Assembly: GCA_015487695.1 (NCBI GenBank)
Contig: WFPF01000021.1
Span: forward strand, 1-64,000
Direction of reading: 5' to 3'
Origin: Chitinophagales bacterium
Lineage (GTDB): Bacteria > Bacteroidota > Bacteroidia > Chitinophagales > S012-47
Length of the DNA: 64,000 nt
The position numbers and the translations under genes are program-made. Each line of letters starts with the position of its first letter. Position 1 is the first letter of the stretch. This document shows positions 55,885 to 64,000 of the stretch, in pieces. The notes beneath the pieces were generated by a model. It was not told the DNA's origin, made no database searches, and saw nothing but the letters and a program-made list of their open reading frames with translations.

Positions 55885-58188
55885 ATGAAAAAGGCGCTTT
55901 TTCTATTTGTTCTTATTTTATCCGCATGGATACCTCTTTCGGCTCAGTCGCTGAGCGGTTATGTGTACAGCCGAAGCGAAAACACTCCGCTGCCCGGAGC
56001 AGAGGTGCTTGTGAAAGAAACGAACACGGGAAGTACTTGCGACCCGAAGGGCTATTTTGATATAAAACTGAAGCCCGGAGAATATACTTTGCGTGTGAGC
56101 TACACGGGCTACCGGACATCGCTGCGAAAGATTCGCCTGAAGGCCGGAGAGCATTTGTCGCTTCGTTTTTACCTTGATGCTGAATCGCAGCTTCTGGAGT
56201 CGGTGACTGTTGAGGCTGTGAGGGCGGCAGAAGACGCTCCGATTGCACAGCGCACCCTCGGCAAAAAAGAAATTGAAAAAATATTCAGGGGCGAGGATGC
56301 ACAATTTTTACTGCAGGAACTGAGTCCTTCAATTACGTCACATTCCGAGGCCGGCACGGCTTTCTCAAATTACGGAGCTATGCGGCTGAGGGGCATTGAC
56401 CAGACCCGTATCAATATCACCCTCAACGGAGCTCCGCTTAACGACATGCTCGATCAGGGCGTGTTTTTCTCCAATTTCACCGACTTTGCCAACAGCATAC
56501 AGTCGGTTCAAATCCAGCGGGGAGTAGGATTCAGTTCGAACGGAACGGCCTCCTATGCCGGTTCTGTCAATTTCGAATCCGAAAACATTTTTACAGACAG
56601 AGCCCGTGCAGAGGTGCAAGTCAATGCAGCTTCTTTTGGCACCATGCGCGGAAGTGCCGAGATTTTCAGTGGCCCACTGAATGAAAAGTTTGCTTTTTAC
56701 GGACGGATGAGCAGTTTCCAGACGGAAGGCTATCGCTACCACAGCGGCAGCGAGTCATGGTCCATGTTTTTCAGTGCCGGATACCGGGGAGAAAAAGACT
56801 TGTTGAAAATAACCGCCTTCAATGGCCGCAGCCGCAATGAACTGGCCTACTTCCCGGTCCCGCTTCCACTGATTCAGAATGACCCGCGCAGCAATATCAA
56901 CTTTGAACAGGATCGCGATCAATTCGGACAGAATTTCCTTCAAATCCAGTACAGCCGCTCGGTATCGAGCAGCACAAGCTATCACGGCTCCCTTTATTAC
57001 GGTGGAGCGGGCGGTGATTTCCCTTTCGGATATGGCGACAGCCTGGGAAATTTTGCCGGTCAGATTAATTACCCGCTTCAAAACAGACATTACGGGTTTT
57101 TCGGCACCCTCCACCATGAGAAAGAAAAAATCCAAATAAAAAGTGGAGTGCATGCTTATCTTTTTAAGCGCAAAAACTGGGAAACGCTTCTGCCCGACAA
57201 TGTGAATACGATTTATAATGACCGTTCGCAGAAGAGCGAGATAAGTGCTTTTGTCAATGCCCGCTATATCTTGAGCAAACGTTTTTCGCTTTTTGGCGAT
57301 GTACAGCTGCGAGAAAGCACAATGAAGTTTGAAGCAGACCCGCGCATCCTCCCGGCCACCGTTAACATTCCGCCTTATCAATATTTCTTTATCAACCCGA
57401 AAGCGGGGATGAACTATAAATTTGGTAAAAACACCCTTGCCTATTTCTCTTTCGGAAGAACAGGAAGGGAGCCCACTAAATTTGACATTTTCGGTGGTAG
57501 CACGCGGCTTGACAGCAGCAACCTGGCTGCCGTACAAAAGCAGAATTTGATTCTGCCCGAATATGTAAACGACTTCGAAGCAGGATTCCGCTACCGCAGA
57601 GAAAGGCTGAAGTTGAATGTCAATTTCTTCTGGATGGACTTTCGCAATAAAATTGAGCCCATTGGCGAACGCCTGATCTGGGTTCAGCTCCGAAAGAATG
57701 TGCCCCGCAGTTATCGCAGGGGGATTGAGGCAGAAGGAAGCTGGAAGAGCCCGGGCGGATTTTATAGCGATGGATTCATTTCCCTGATGGATGCCCGCAT
57801 TAAAGCATATGATCCGGACAATGACGACCTCGACCTGGTCTATCACAATGTAAGGCCTGCACTTACTCCGCCCCTGCTCTTGCAATTGCGGGCAGGAAGA
57901 AAATTCCTTCGTCAATTTGATTTCTCCCTGGCCGGCCGTTACACAGCCGCAATGTATATCGAACCGACAAACCGGGCAGATTGGACCGTCCCGGCTTCAT
58001 TCGTTTTGAATGCCCGGCTGCTTTACAGTCCTTCCGAAAGGGTCGAGGTCAGCATACAGGCACGCAACCTGTTAAATGCGCTATACTACAATTACGGTGA
58101 GATTGCCTATTACGAAGGGAATATGCTACCGGCATATTTTGTAGAAGCTCCGAGAAATTTCAATATTTTGCTTCGTTTCGCTTTTTAA
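55885..58188 (+). CDS. TonB-dependent receptor, probable thiamin or thiamin-precursor transporter
   Basis: CarboxypepD_reg-like N-terminus (LSGYVYSRSENTPLPGAEVLVKETNTGSTCDPKGYFDIKL), plug domain, barrel ending ...NILLRFAF; TPP riboswitch in leader. Confidence 0.93.
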   Translation: MKKALFLFVLILSAWIPLSAQSLSGYVYSRSENTPLPGAEVLVKETNTGSTCDPKGYFDIKLKPGEYTLRVSYTGYRTSLRKIRLKAGEHLSLRFYLDAESQLLESVTVEAVRAAEDAPIAQRTLGKKEIEKIFRGEDAQFLLQELSPSITSHSEAGTAFSNYGAMRLRGIDQTRINITLNGAPLNDMLDQGVFFSNFTDFANSIQSVQIQRGVGFSSNGTASYAGSVNFESENIFTDRARAEVQVNAASFGTMRGSAEIFSGPLNEKFAFYGRMSSFQTEGYRYHSGSESWSMFFSAGYRGEKDLLKITAFNGRSRNELAYFPVPLPLIQNDPRSNINFEQDRDQFGQNFLQIQYSRSVSSSTSYHGSLYYGGAGGDFPFGYGDSLGNFAGQINYPLQNRHYGFFGTLHHEKEKIQIKSGVHAYLFKRKNWETLLPDNVNTIYNDRSQKSEISAFVNARYILSKRFSLFGDVQLRESTMKFEADPRILPATVNIPPYQYFFINPKAGMNYKFGKNTLAYFSFGRTGREPTKFDIFGGSTRLDSSNLAAVQKQNLILPEYVNDFEAGFRYRRERLKLNVNFFWMDFRNKIEPIGERLIWVQLRKNVPRSYRRGIEAEGSWKSPGGFYSDGFISLMDARIKAYDPDNDDLDLVYHNVRPALTPPLLLQLRAGRKFLRQFDFSLAGRYTAAMYIEPTNRADWTVPASFVLNARLLYSPSERVEVSIQARNLLNALYYNYGEIAYYEGNMLPAYFVEAPRNFNILLRFAF

Positions 58189-60149
58189 TAAGCGCTCAGG
58201 AATATTTTGGCGTATTCGCGGCTGCCGTTGGCATGCTGAAGTACAAGCAGATACAATGCCGGCCCGGGCAGGTAACCCATATTGAGGCGGATGGTATTGC
58301 TTCCTTTGATCACATCTTCGCAATGACGCGAGAGAATCCAGCGGCCACTGTCATCGTAGAGGCTGATATCCACCGCTTCGCCCTGCATACCGGAGAAGCG
58401 AAGCGACACCTGGTCGCGAACCGGGACCGGAAACACGAAAAGACCGCTACCGGTCTTGTCTTCCAAACGTACACTTTCAATAGATGACCGGTCTATAATC
58501 CGGCCGTCCGAAAGCTCCAAGATTCGGTAGTACAACTCTTTCTCCGACTCCGGATACTGGCGGTCATAAAACTCCAAAAAGCCTTTCTTTGCGATTTCGC
58601 CACCCACGGTGTCAATGTTTTCAAACGCTTTAAAGTATCCCGCTTTTCGCTGGATGACATATTCGTATGCAGGATTCGGATCGGTCACACTCCATTTGAG
58701 ATAAATCCCTTTGTTTTCCGTGTATTTCACGATGAATTCCTTGATGGGAAGCAACGCTACCGGATCGCGATAGAAGCTTGAAATAGTTTGAAAATTGGTG
58801 GCATTGCAGTTATCCGATACCAGCACGGTCAAAACAATTACAGTGGAATCGGCCAGGCCTGAGTCTGGTGTGAATACCACGATGCTGTCGTAGGGGTTGG
58901 AAAATGTGCCGGGTACATTGGCCGACCAGGAAAAAGTAACATTTCCCTGTGAAGAGGCGACCGAAACACCAAAAGTATCGCCCGACATGGTAATGATGGG
59001 AGAAGAATTGATAACGGACACTTCGAGGGATTTTTCGTGCCCTGTGAGAAGAAGGAAATTGAAAAAGGCACGTTGAGCGGCAATCTGATCGCTGAGCGGA
59101 CCTTTGGTATTGTCATGCCCGGCCTGATACATGACCCTTCCATAGCTTGTATCGTCAAATGCGTAGCCGTAAATCATACGCACGCCCTGTTGTGATCCGG
59201 TATCATCGCTGGTCACCATCAGTTTTTTCGCTCCGCTGTTCCAGCCTCCCGTGCTGAGTGGCTTGTACCATTGTTCCGATCCGTTGTTCATGGCTCCGTC
59301 AGCCGTGCCCAGAAACTGCATGACCGGGTCGTCTCCGATTCCGGGTGCAAACCCTAGCGGGGTGCTTGGATTCTTGTTGTGCGATTCGCTAACCCATCCA
59401 CATTTTGAGGTTTTATAGCATTGCAAACCATCCTGTGAAAGATAATTGTATTGCTGAGGAGGTGTCGATGTATCCTTTATCGACTCAAGCACAGACACGG
59501 CATGGCATGAAGCCCAGAGATAGCCTCCTCCAATGATAAAATCATACAATTCTTTATGAGTAGACCAGGTAGGATCTGCATGGGGCATGACATATACCCC
59601 GTCACAGGGTGTGAGATCCTTGGGCAAACCCATGCGGTAGGAGCTGGAGGGAATGCCGGCATTGGTATAAAACGGCACCACTTTCGACCCGTTGTCCAGG
59701 TCCAAAACCGTGGTGGGAAAAGAGGTAATCGTGAAATAAACAGGAAGAGAAATGGCTGAAACGGTCGTATCAATAAGTACACCCATGGTGTTCTGCCAGT
59801 AATTTACCACAGAGTCCACCTCGGGCGTGATGAACGTTTCGGGAATAATAAACGGGCCTGCCCGGTAATCCCGTCCATTGTGGGTAAAATCCACGCTGTC
59901 TTTTTCTTTGCCCGGTTTGATAATCCATTTGACCGATACATTGAAATTTTCAACGAGATCGTAAATCAATCCATAAGGTTTCAGGTGGGTGGCAATGCTC
60001 GGGTTGGGATCTCCCATATCGATGATGTAGCTTCCGCTGGGTATGGTCTCATACTGGCCCTTCGCGGTGATCCCCGAAAAGAGCAAAATCAGAGCCAAAA
60101 AGGCAAGGCGTATGAGGGGCGGCCTGAAAGCCATGAAGAAGTTTTTCAA
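58185..60149 (-). CDS. T9SS type A sorting-domain protein with a possible GATase-like N-terminal region
   Basis: C-terminal sorting domain VFPVPVRDQVSLRFSGMQGEAVDISLYDDSGRWIL...YLLVLQHANGSREYAKIFLSAY; signal peptide; GGGYLWASCHAVSVLE. Confidence 0.75.
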   Translation of the reverse strand: MKNFFMAFRPPLIRLAFLALILLFSGITAKGQYETIPSGSYIIDMGDPNPSIATHLKPYGLIYDLVENFNVSVKWIIKPGKEKDSVDFTHNGRDYRAGPFIIPETFITPEVDSVVNYWQNTMGVLIDTTVSAISLPVYFTITSFPTTVLDLDNGSKVVPFYTNAGIPSSSYRMGLPKDLTPCDGVYVMPHADPTWSTHKELYDFIIGGGYLWASCHAVSVLESIKDTSTPPQQYNYLSQDGLQCYKTSKCGWVSESHNKNPSTPLGFAPGIGDDPVMQFLGTADGAMNNGSEQWYKPLSTGGWNSGAKKLMVTSDDTGSQQGVRMIYGYAFDDTSYGRVMYQAGHDNTKGPLSDQIAAQRAFFNFLLLTGHEKSLEVSVINSSPIITMSGDTFGVSVASSQGNVTFSWSANVPGTFSNPYDSIVVFTPDSGLADSTVIVLTVLVSDNCNATNFQTISSFYRDPVALLPIKEFIVKYTENKGIYLKWSVTDPNPAYEYVIQRKAGYFKAFENIDTVGGEIAKKGFLEFYDRQYPESEKELYYRILELSDGRIIDRSSIESVRLEDKTGSGLFVFPVPVRDQVSLRFSGMQGEAVDISLYDDSGRWILSRHCEDVIKGSNTIRLNMGYLPGPALYLLVLQHANGSREYAKIFLSAY

Positions 60150-60361
60150 GCTTTATTTACGCCTTCGCCAACAGATGGTTTCGTATTTTAATATTTATAA
60201 TTTGTCAGTAATGGTAAGGGTTACAGCATTTTTTTTCATTAAAAAAACATGGGAAAACTCTATAGCCGTGTATTCTCAACACACACAGCCGATTTTCAAC
60301 CATTTAAAAGGGGTTGATTTGATGCCTTTTCTAAGAGAAAAAAGTTGAAAAAAAATCATAA

Positions 60362-60397
60362 GAAAGCCCCGGACAATAAAAAATTGCCGGGGCTTTC
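60362..60397 (-). terminator. Intrinsic-terminator-like hairpin downstream of the DUF3347 gene
   Basis: GAAAGCCCCGG / CCGGGGCTTTC 11-bp stem, followed on the minus strand by a T-rich tract (atgattttttttt). Confidence 0.7.
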
Positions 60398-60415
60398 TTC
60401 CAAATGATACTGTTT

Positions 60416-61003
60416 CTACTTCTCAGCAATCACCTCTTTCACGCTTCCGCAATGAAGCATTTTGTCACCGAAATATGGATTGAATATTTCCTCATTTTCA
60501 CTCAGCCAGTAAGCACCTTCATGGTCCATGGCCATGGGGCAATACTGTTTGTAAAGCGTCATACCCATATCGTGATTTCTGGCAAGATTCGCGACCGGGT
60601 CGGAAAGGCCGGCAAAAAGACTTCGTTGCGCGGCTATGTCTCCGCTGTTTGCTATTTTTTCGATGCGTGACCGAAAATCTGCAAATGCTTCTCCACCTTC
60701 AATGCCTTTTGTTTCTTCCAGCATTTCTTTTGCGGCTGCCGATGCGGCTGTCGCATCTGTTCCTACCAGTGCTTTCTTGATCTTCAAATAGGCATTCACT
60801 ATTGTTTTTGCCTCATCATCACTGACATTCATGCTGCTTTCTTCGTGCTGCTCTCCGGCACTGTGCATATGCGCATCTTCTCCCTCTGTTGCATGAGTTT
60901 CCTGAGTTTCACCTGATTCATTGGCACTGCACGAGGATGCGATGAACGTAAAGCTGAACATGGCCACTGCGACCACCATTAAATTCCAATTAAACTTTCT
61001 CAT
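60416..61003 (-). CDS. DUF3347 domain-containing lipoprotein
   Basis: Lipobox FTFIASSCSA; His/Glu-rich segment; DUF3347-like CPMAMDHEGAYWLSENEEIFNPYFGDKMLHCGSV. Confidence 0.85.
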   Translation of the reverse strand: MRKFNWNLMVVAVAMFSFTFIASSCSANESGETQETHATEGEDAHMHSAGEQHEESSMNVSDDEAKTIVNAYLKIKKALVGTDATAASAAAKEMLEETKGIEGGEAFADFRSRIEKIANSGDIAAQRSLFAGLSDPVANLARNHDMGMTLYKQYCPMAMDHEGAYWLSENEEIFNPYFGDKMLHCGSVKEVIAEK

Positions 61004-61039
61004 TTTTTAAAACTTTTAAATGATTACAAAATATAAAAT

Positions 61040-62779
61040 CTATTCTTGAATGCTCCCAACGACTGAGCCGCAATTGAGCATCATTTTCCCGAAATACGGA
61101 TTGGCCACTTTTTCAAGATCATTGATCCAGTAGGCACCCTGATCCTGGTTGGCCATCGGACAGAAGAAAAGGTAAAGCTGTTCTCCGGCACCAAAGGCCT
61201 TGGCCGCCCGCGCTATTTCCCTCGACAGGTCAATAAATGCCTTGCGTTGTTCATCGATTGAAGCAGCCTTGCTGATAAGGTCAAGCGCCTTGCTGATCGC
61301 TGCCTGACGTCCTTTCCAATATGATTCGGGTACCCGCGGCAATCCCGATCCTTTTTGGGGAGGCAGCAACTCGAGCATGCGTTTTGCTGCTTTCCCGGCA
61401 CCCTCCACATCCGCATTAACCAGCGACTTTTGCAAATCGAGATAATGCTTCATGACAGCACTCCACAATTCCTTGAACTGGTCGGGTGTCTGCTTGCGAT
61501 AATCAGGCACATCTATAAACGGATCCTCGGCATCCGGAGGCTCCTGATCCATCATACTGGGTTTGTCGGCCAGTTCCGAAGCAGCATCCACCATGTAGGT
61601 ACCGTTTACCACAATTTCTTCTCCCGGTTCGAGGCCCGATTTGATAATGTAGGATTCACCCAATGCAGGCCCGAGCACGACCTCTCTCATGCGAAAAGCC
61701 GGTGCTTCGCTGTCCTTCACCTTGATATAGACCACAGATCTGCGGCCGGTCCACAAAACAGCCTGCCTCGGAACCACAATGGAAGAGCTTCCCGAATTAA
61801 GGCGTGCCTCCACATGGCCTACAACGAACATTTCAGGCTTCAAAAGGCTTTCCGGATTGGACAATTCGGCCCTTACCTCGGCTACCCTGGTTTTTTCGTC
61901 TATCACCGGGTCGATATAGTTGATTTGGCCTTTGAATTTCTTGCCGGGGAGCGACTTGACGGTAAACTCCACATTTTGTCCCTCTTTAATCCATACAAGA
62001 TCATCCTCGTAGGCATCAAACAATACCCAAACACTGCTCAGGTCAGCCATTCTGTAAAGCTCCTGACCCAACTGTACATAATCGCCCGCATTGATTTTTT
62101 TCTCGATCACATAGCCTGACCTGTCGGCCAGAATCGGAAACTCTTCCTGAATTTTGCCTTCTTCTTCCAGGGCCCGTATTTGCTCGTCCGTCAGTTTCCA
62201 GAGTTTGAGTTTTGTACGTGCTGCCCGCAGCAATACTGGGTTGCTTTTTTCGTACTTTTTTGCTTCGAAAAGTTCTTCCTGTGCGCTTACCAACTCGGGA
62301 GAATAGTAGGATGCCAGCGGTTGTCCGGCCTTTACGTACTCACCGGTAAAGCTTACATACAGCTTTTCAATCCGCCCCGGAAAGTGGGAAGTTTGGCTGA
62401 ATATCTTCCGCTCATCTTCCGAAATACGACCGTTGAGTGTCAGAATCTTGGTTACGCTGTTGCCTTTCACGACCGCTGTTTCCACGTTGGCGAGCTTCAA
62501 CGCCCTTTCCGACATTTTCAGGGTGAGAACATCCGATCCTTTTTCCTCTTTGGCTACCGGTATCAGATCCATACCGCAAATCGGGCACTGCCCGGGTTCG
62601 GGCTGACGAATCTGGGGGTGCATTGAGCAGGTCCAAATTTGACCTTCCTCATGCTCGTGCCCGTCTGTTTCCGAAACGGCAGTTGATTGTGTGTCACTTC
62701 CTCCGGTCATCCGGCCTATCCATATGCCTGCAATCAAGACGAATATGACGGCAAAGGCAATTTTCATTTTATTTTTCAT
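61040..62779 (-). CDS. Efflux RND periplasmic adaptor with heavy-metal-binding and C-terminal DUF3347 domains (CusB-like)
   Basis: WTCSMHPQIRQPEPGQCPICGMDLIPV; adaptor core; C-terminal CPMANQDQGAYWINDLEKVANPYFGKMMLNCGSV. Start placed at MKNKMKIAF. Confidence 0.92.
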   Translation of the reverse strand: MKNKMKIAFAVIFVLIAGIWIGRMTGGSDTQSTAVSETDGHEHEEGQIWTCSMHPQIRQPEPGQCPICGMDLIPVAKEEKGSDVLTLKMSERALKLANVETAVVKGNSVTKILTLNGRISEDERKIFSQTSHFPGRIEKLYVSFTGEYVKAGQPLASYYSPELVSAQEELFEAKKYEKSNPVLLRAARTKLKLWKLTDEQIRALEEEGKIQEEFPILADRSGYVIEKKINAGDYVQLGQELYRMADLSSVWVLFDAYEDDLVWIKEGQNVEFTVKSLPGKKFKGQINYIDPVIDEKTRVAEVRAELSNPESLLKPEMFVVGHVEARLNSGSSSIVVPRQAVLWTGRRSVVYIKVKDSEAPAFRMREVVLGPALGESYIIKSGLEPGEEIVVNGTYMVDAASELADKPSMMDQEPPDAEDPFIDVPDYRKQTPDQFKELWSAVMKHYLDLQKSLVNADVEGAGKAAKRMLELLPPQKGSGLPRVPESYWKGRQAAISKALDLISKAASIDEQRKAFIDLSREIARAAKAFGAGEQLYLFFCPMANQDQGAYWINDLEKVANPYFGKMMLNCGSVVGSIQE

Positions 62780-62792
62780 TTTATTTCTGTTT

Positions 62793-63998
62793 TTATTGTC
62801 CCAATATATATTCCAATCCGGCCCGGCTCTTGTGCTGACCGGCCAACGATTTCTCAAAGGCAAGCTGATATTTAAGCAGTTCCTCGTCCATGCGCAACAA
62901 CTCGATAAAGTCGCCCTGACCCGTGCTGTATTCGCTGGTCAGAATACGCAGTGCATGGCCCGCCTTCTGATACAGGCCCTGGTATAGGACGCTGTTGTCA
63001 ATGCTGCTTTCAAGATCAAAGCGGTATTTCTCATAAAGTGAAATCAGCAGTTCCTCGCGGCCCGTTTTTTCAAGTTCGTATCGCTTATAATTCAGCCGCG
63101 CCTCTTCCTCGGCAGCCCTGTATTTTTTCCGGTAAATAGGAATCGAAGCACTGATCATGGGCATCAATACATTTCTTCCGTTTCCGGCCAGCTCTACATC
63201 GCTTCGCTTTCCGATCCATACATAGTCGATGCCGGCTCCAAACTGAGGCATCCCCGACTTTTTGGCCAAACTTTCTTCAAAAGCGGTCATTTCCAACCTT
63301 TTTGCCAGGGCTTCAAGCTGCGGGTTTTGCGCCAGCTCTTCGGCACTTATATCCAGAATATCCTTTTCCAGAACCTCAAGGGTATCGGCAATTTCGACCG
63401 AATCGCCCGGTGCGCGGTGCAGCAGTGCATTAAACTTAACCGTCAGAGGCTTGATCTTTTTAAGCAAAATCTGCTGCTCGGTTTCCAATGATTCGATGCG
63501 CATCTGCACCCGTATCAAATCGGCCATGCTTCCTTTTCCGTTTTCATATTTCACTCTCACCATATTCTCATAGGAATGGAGCAAATCAAGGTTTTCGCGA
63601 ACTATCTCAATCTCCCTGTACAATTCATACAAATCGTAGTAGCTGCTTTTCACTTCAAAAAAGAGCTGGTTTCGATAGTCGATAAACTCCGTGTATTTCA
63701 GCTCTGCATAGCTTGCAGCAAGCATGCCGCGCTCCTTGAGTGTGCCAAACCACGGAAACTGCTGCGTCAATGAGAGCTTTGCATTTTGTGGTCCCACGCG
63801 CGTCTCTACCGGACTGATAAAGTAGGCAAAGGAAAGACGCGGATCGGGAAGAGCCGCTGCCTGGGTGACGCGTTGCATCGCTGATTCGTACGCCTTGTAA
63901 CGGGCCTGCAGGGTAGGATTGTTTTCCCCGGCATAGCGCAGGTAGGCATCCAGTGTCTGCGCGCGCAAGCTGCCGGAGGAAAAAAATAAGAGCATAGC
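62793..63998 (-). CDS. TolC family protein (CusC-like), probably 5'-truncated at the window edge
   Basis: TolC-like helical repeats; frame is open to the window end and the apparent Met start gives only a short signal-like segment. Confidence 0.85.
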   Translation of the reverse strand, partial: AMLLFFSSGSLRAQTLDAYLRYAGENNPTLQARYKAYESAMQRVTQAAALPDPRLSFAYFISPVETRVGPQNAKLSLTQQFPWFGTLKERGMLAASYAELKYTEFIDYRNQLFFEVKSSYYDLYELYREIEIVRENLDLLHSYENMVRVKYENGKGSMADLIRVQMRIESLETEQQILLKKIKPLTVKFNALLHRAPGDSVEIADTLEVLEKDILDISAEELAQNPQLEALAKRLEMTAFEESLAKKSGMPQFGAGIDYVWIGKRSDVELAGNGRNVLMPMISASIPIYRKKYRAAEEEARLNYKRYELEKTGREELLISLYEKYRFDLESSIDNSVLYQGLYQKAGHALRILTSEYSTGQGDFIELLRMDEELLKYQLAFEKSLAGQHKSRAGLEYILGQ

Positions 63999-64000
63999 CA

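Noticed and set aside
56755-57915. 386-aa minus-strand ORF
   Set aside because: Antisense within the TonB-dependent receptor; no signature, so treated as shadow.
1-64000. CRISPR arrays, transposases, integrases, toxin-antitoxin pairs, prophage, tRNA/rRNA
   Set aside because: No regularly spaced direct repeats, IS-like ends, recombinase ORFs, or tRNA/rRNA signatures noticed by eye; tRNAscan-SE and Infernal would be decisive.

Overview
64 kb chromosomal window from a Bacteroidota genome. Evidence for this is the T9SS C-terminal domains, PorP/SprF, Bat operon, TAnnTTTG-type -7 promoter boxes and bacterial GGGP synthase. Coding density is high, and I see no rRNA, tRNA, CRISPR array or transposon. 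From left to right: a 5'-truncated hypF; a split COG0645/COG2187 kinase pair; phenylalanine-4-hydroxylase; an SDR and a DUF3365 haem protein; lipoproteins; thiL; a TetR-TolC-MFP-RND efflux operon; an ABC exporter; rnhB; a PorP plus giant repeat adhesin (T9SS type B) locus; gcvT; an operon with M14 peptidase, MazG-like, dtd, rsgA and GGGPS; the complete moxR/DUF58/Bat operon; mscS and mscL; MORN and arginase-family genes; a paaR-paaABCD cluster without paaE; macro-domain, crcB and HEAT-cyclophilin genes; NDH-2 and a UbiA prenyltransferase; a TPP-riboswitch-controlled TonB receptor; a T9SS type A protein; and a Cus-like metal efflux adaptor/TolC set with a free-standing DUF3347 protein. The strongest hidden signal is a 21-codon ORF absent from the ORF track, MINCSNYYYYYLNPARLGAGS (4724->4659, minus strand). 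It has five consecutive Tyr codons and is followed by a strong intrinsic terminator directly upstream of phenylalanine hydroxylase, the Tyr-forming enzyme. An 8-bp alternative pairing could act as antiterminator, so this is a candidate tyrosine-sensing ribosome-mediated attenuator. Other regulatory signals are a TPP riboswitch, an operator-like palindrome 15 bp before paaR, and a triple 9-bp repeat in the promoter of the TetR efflux operon.
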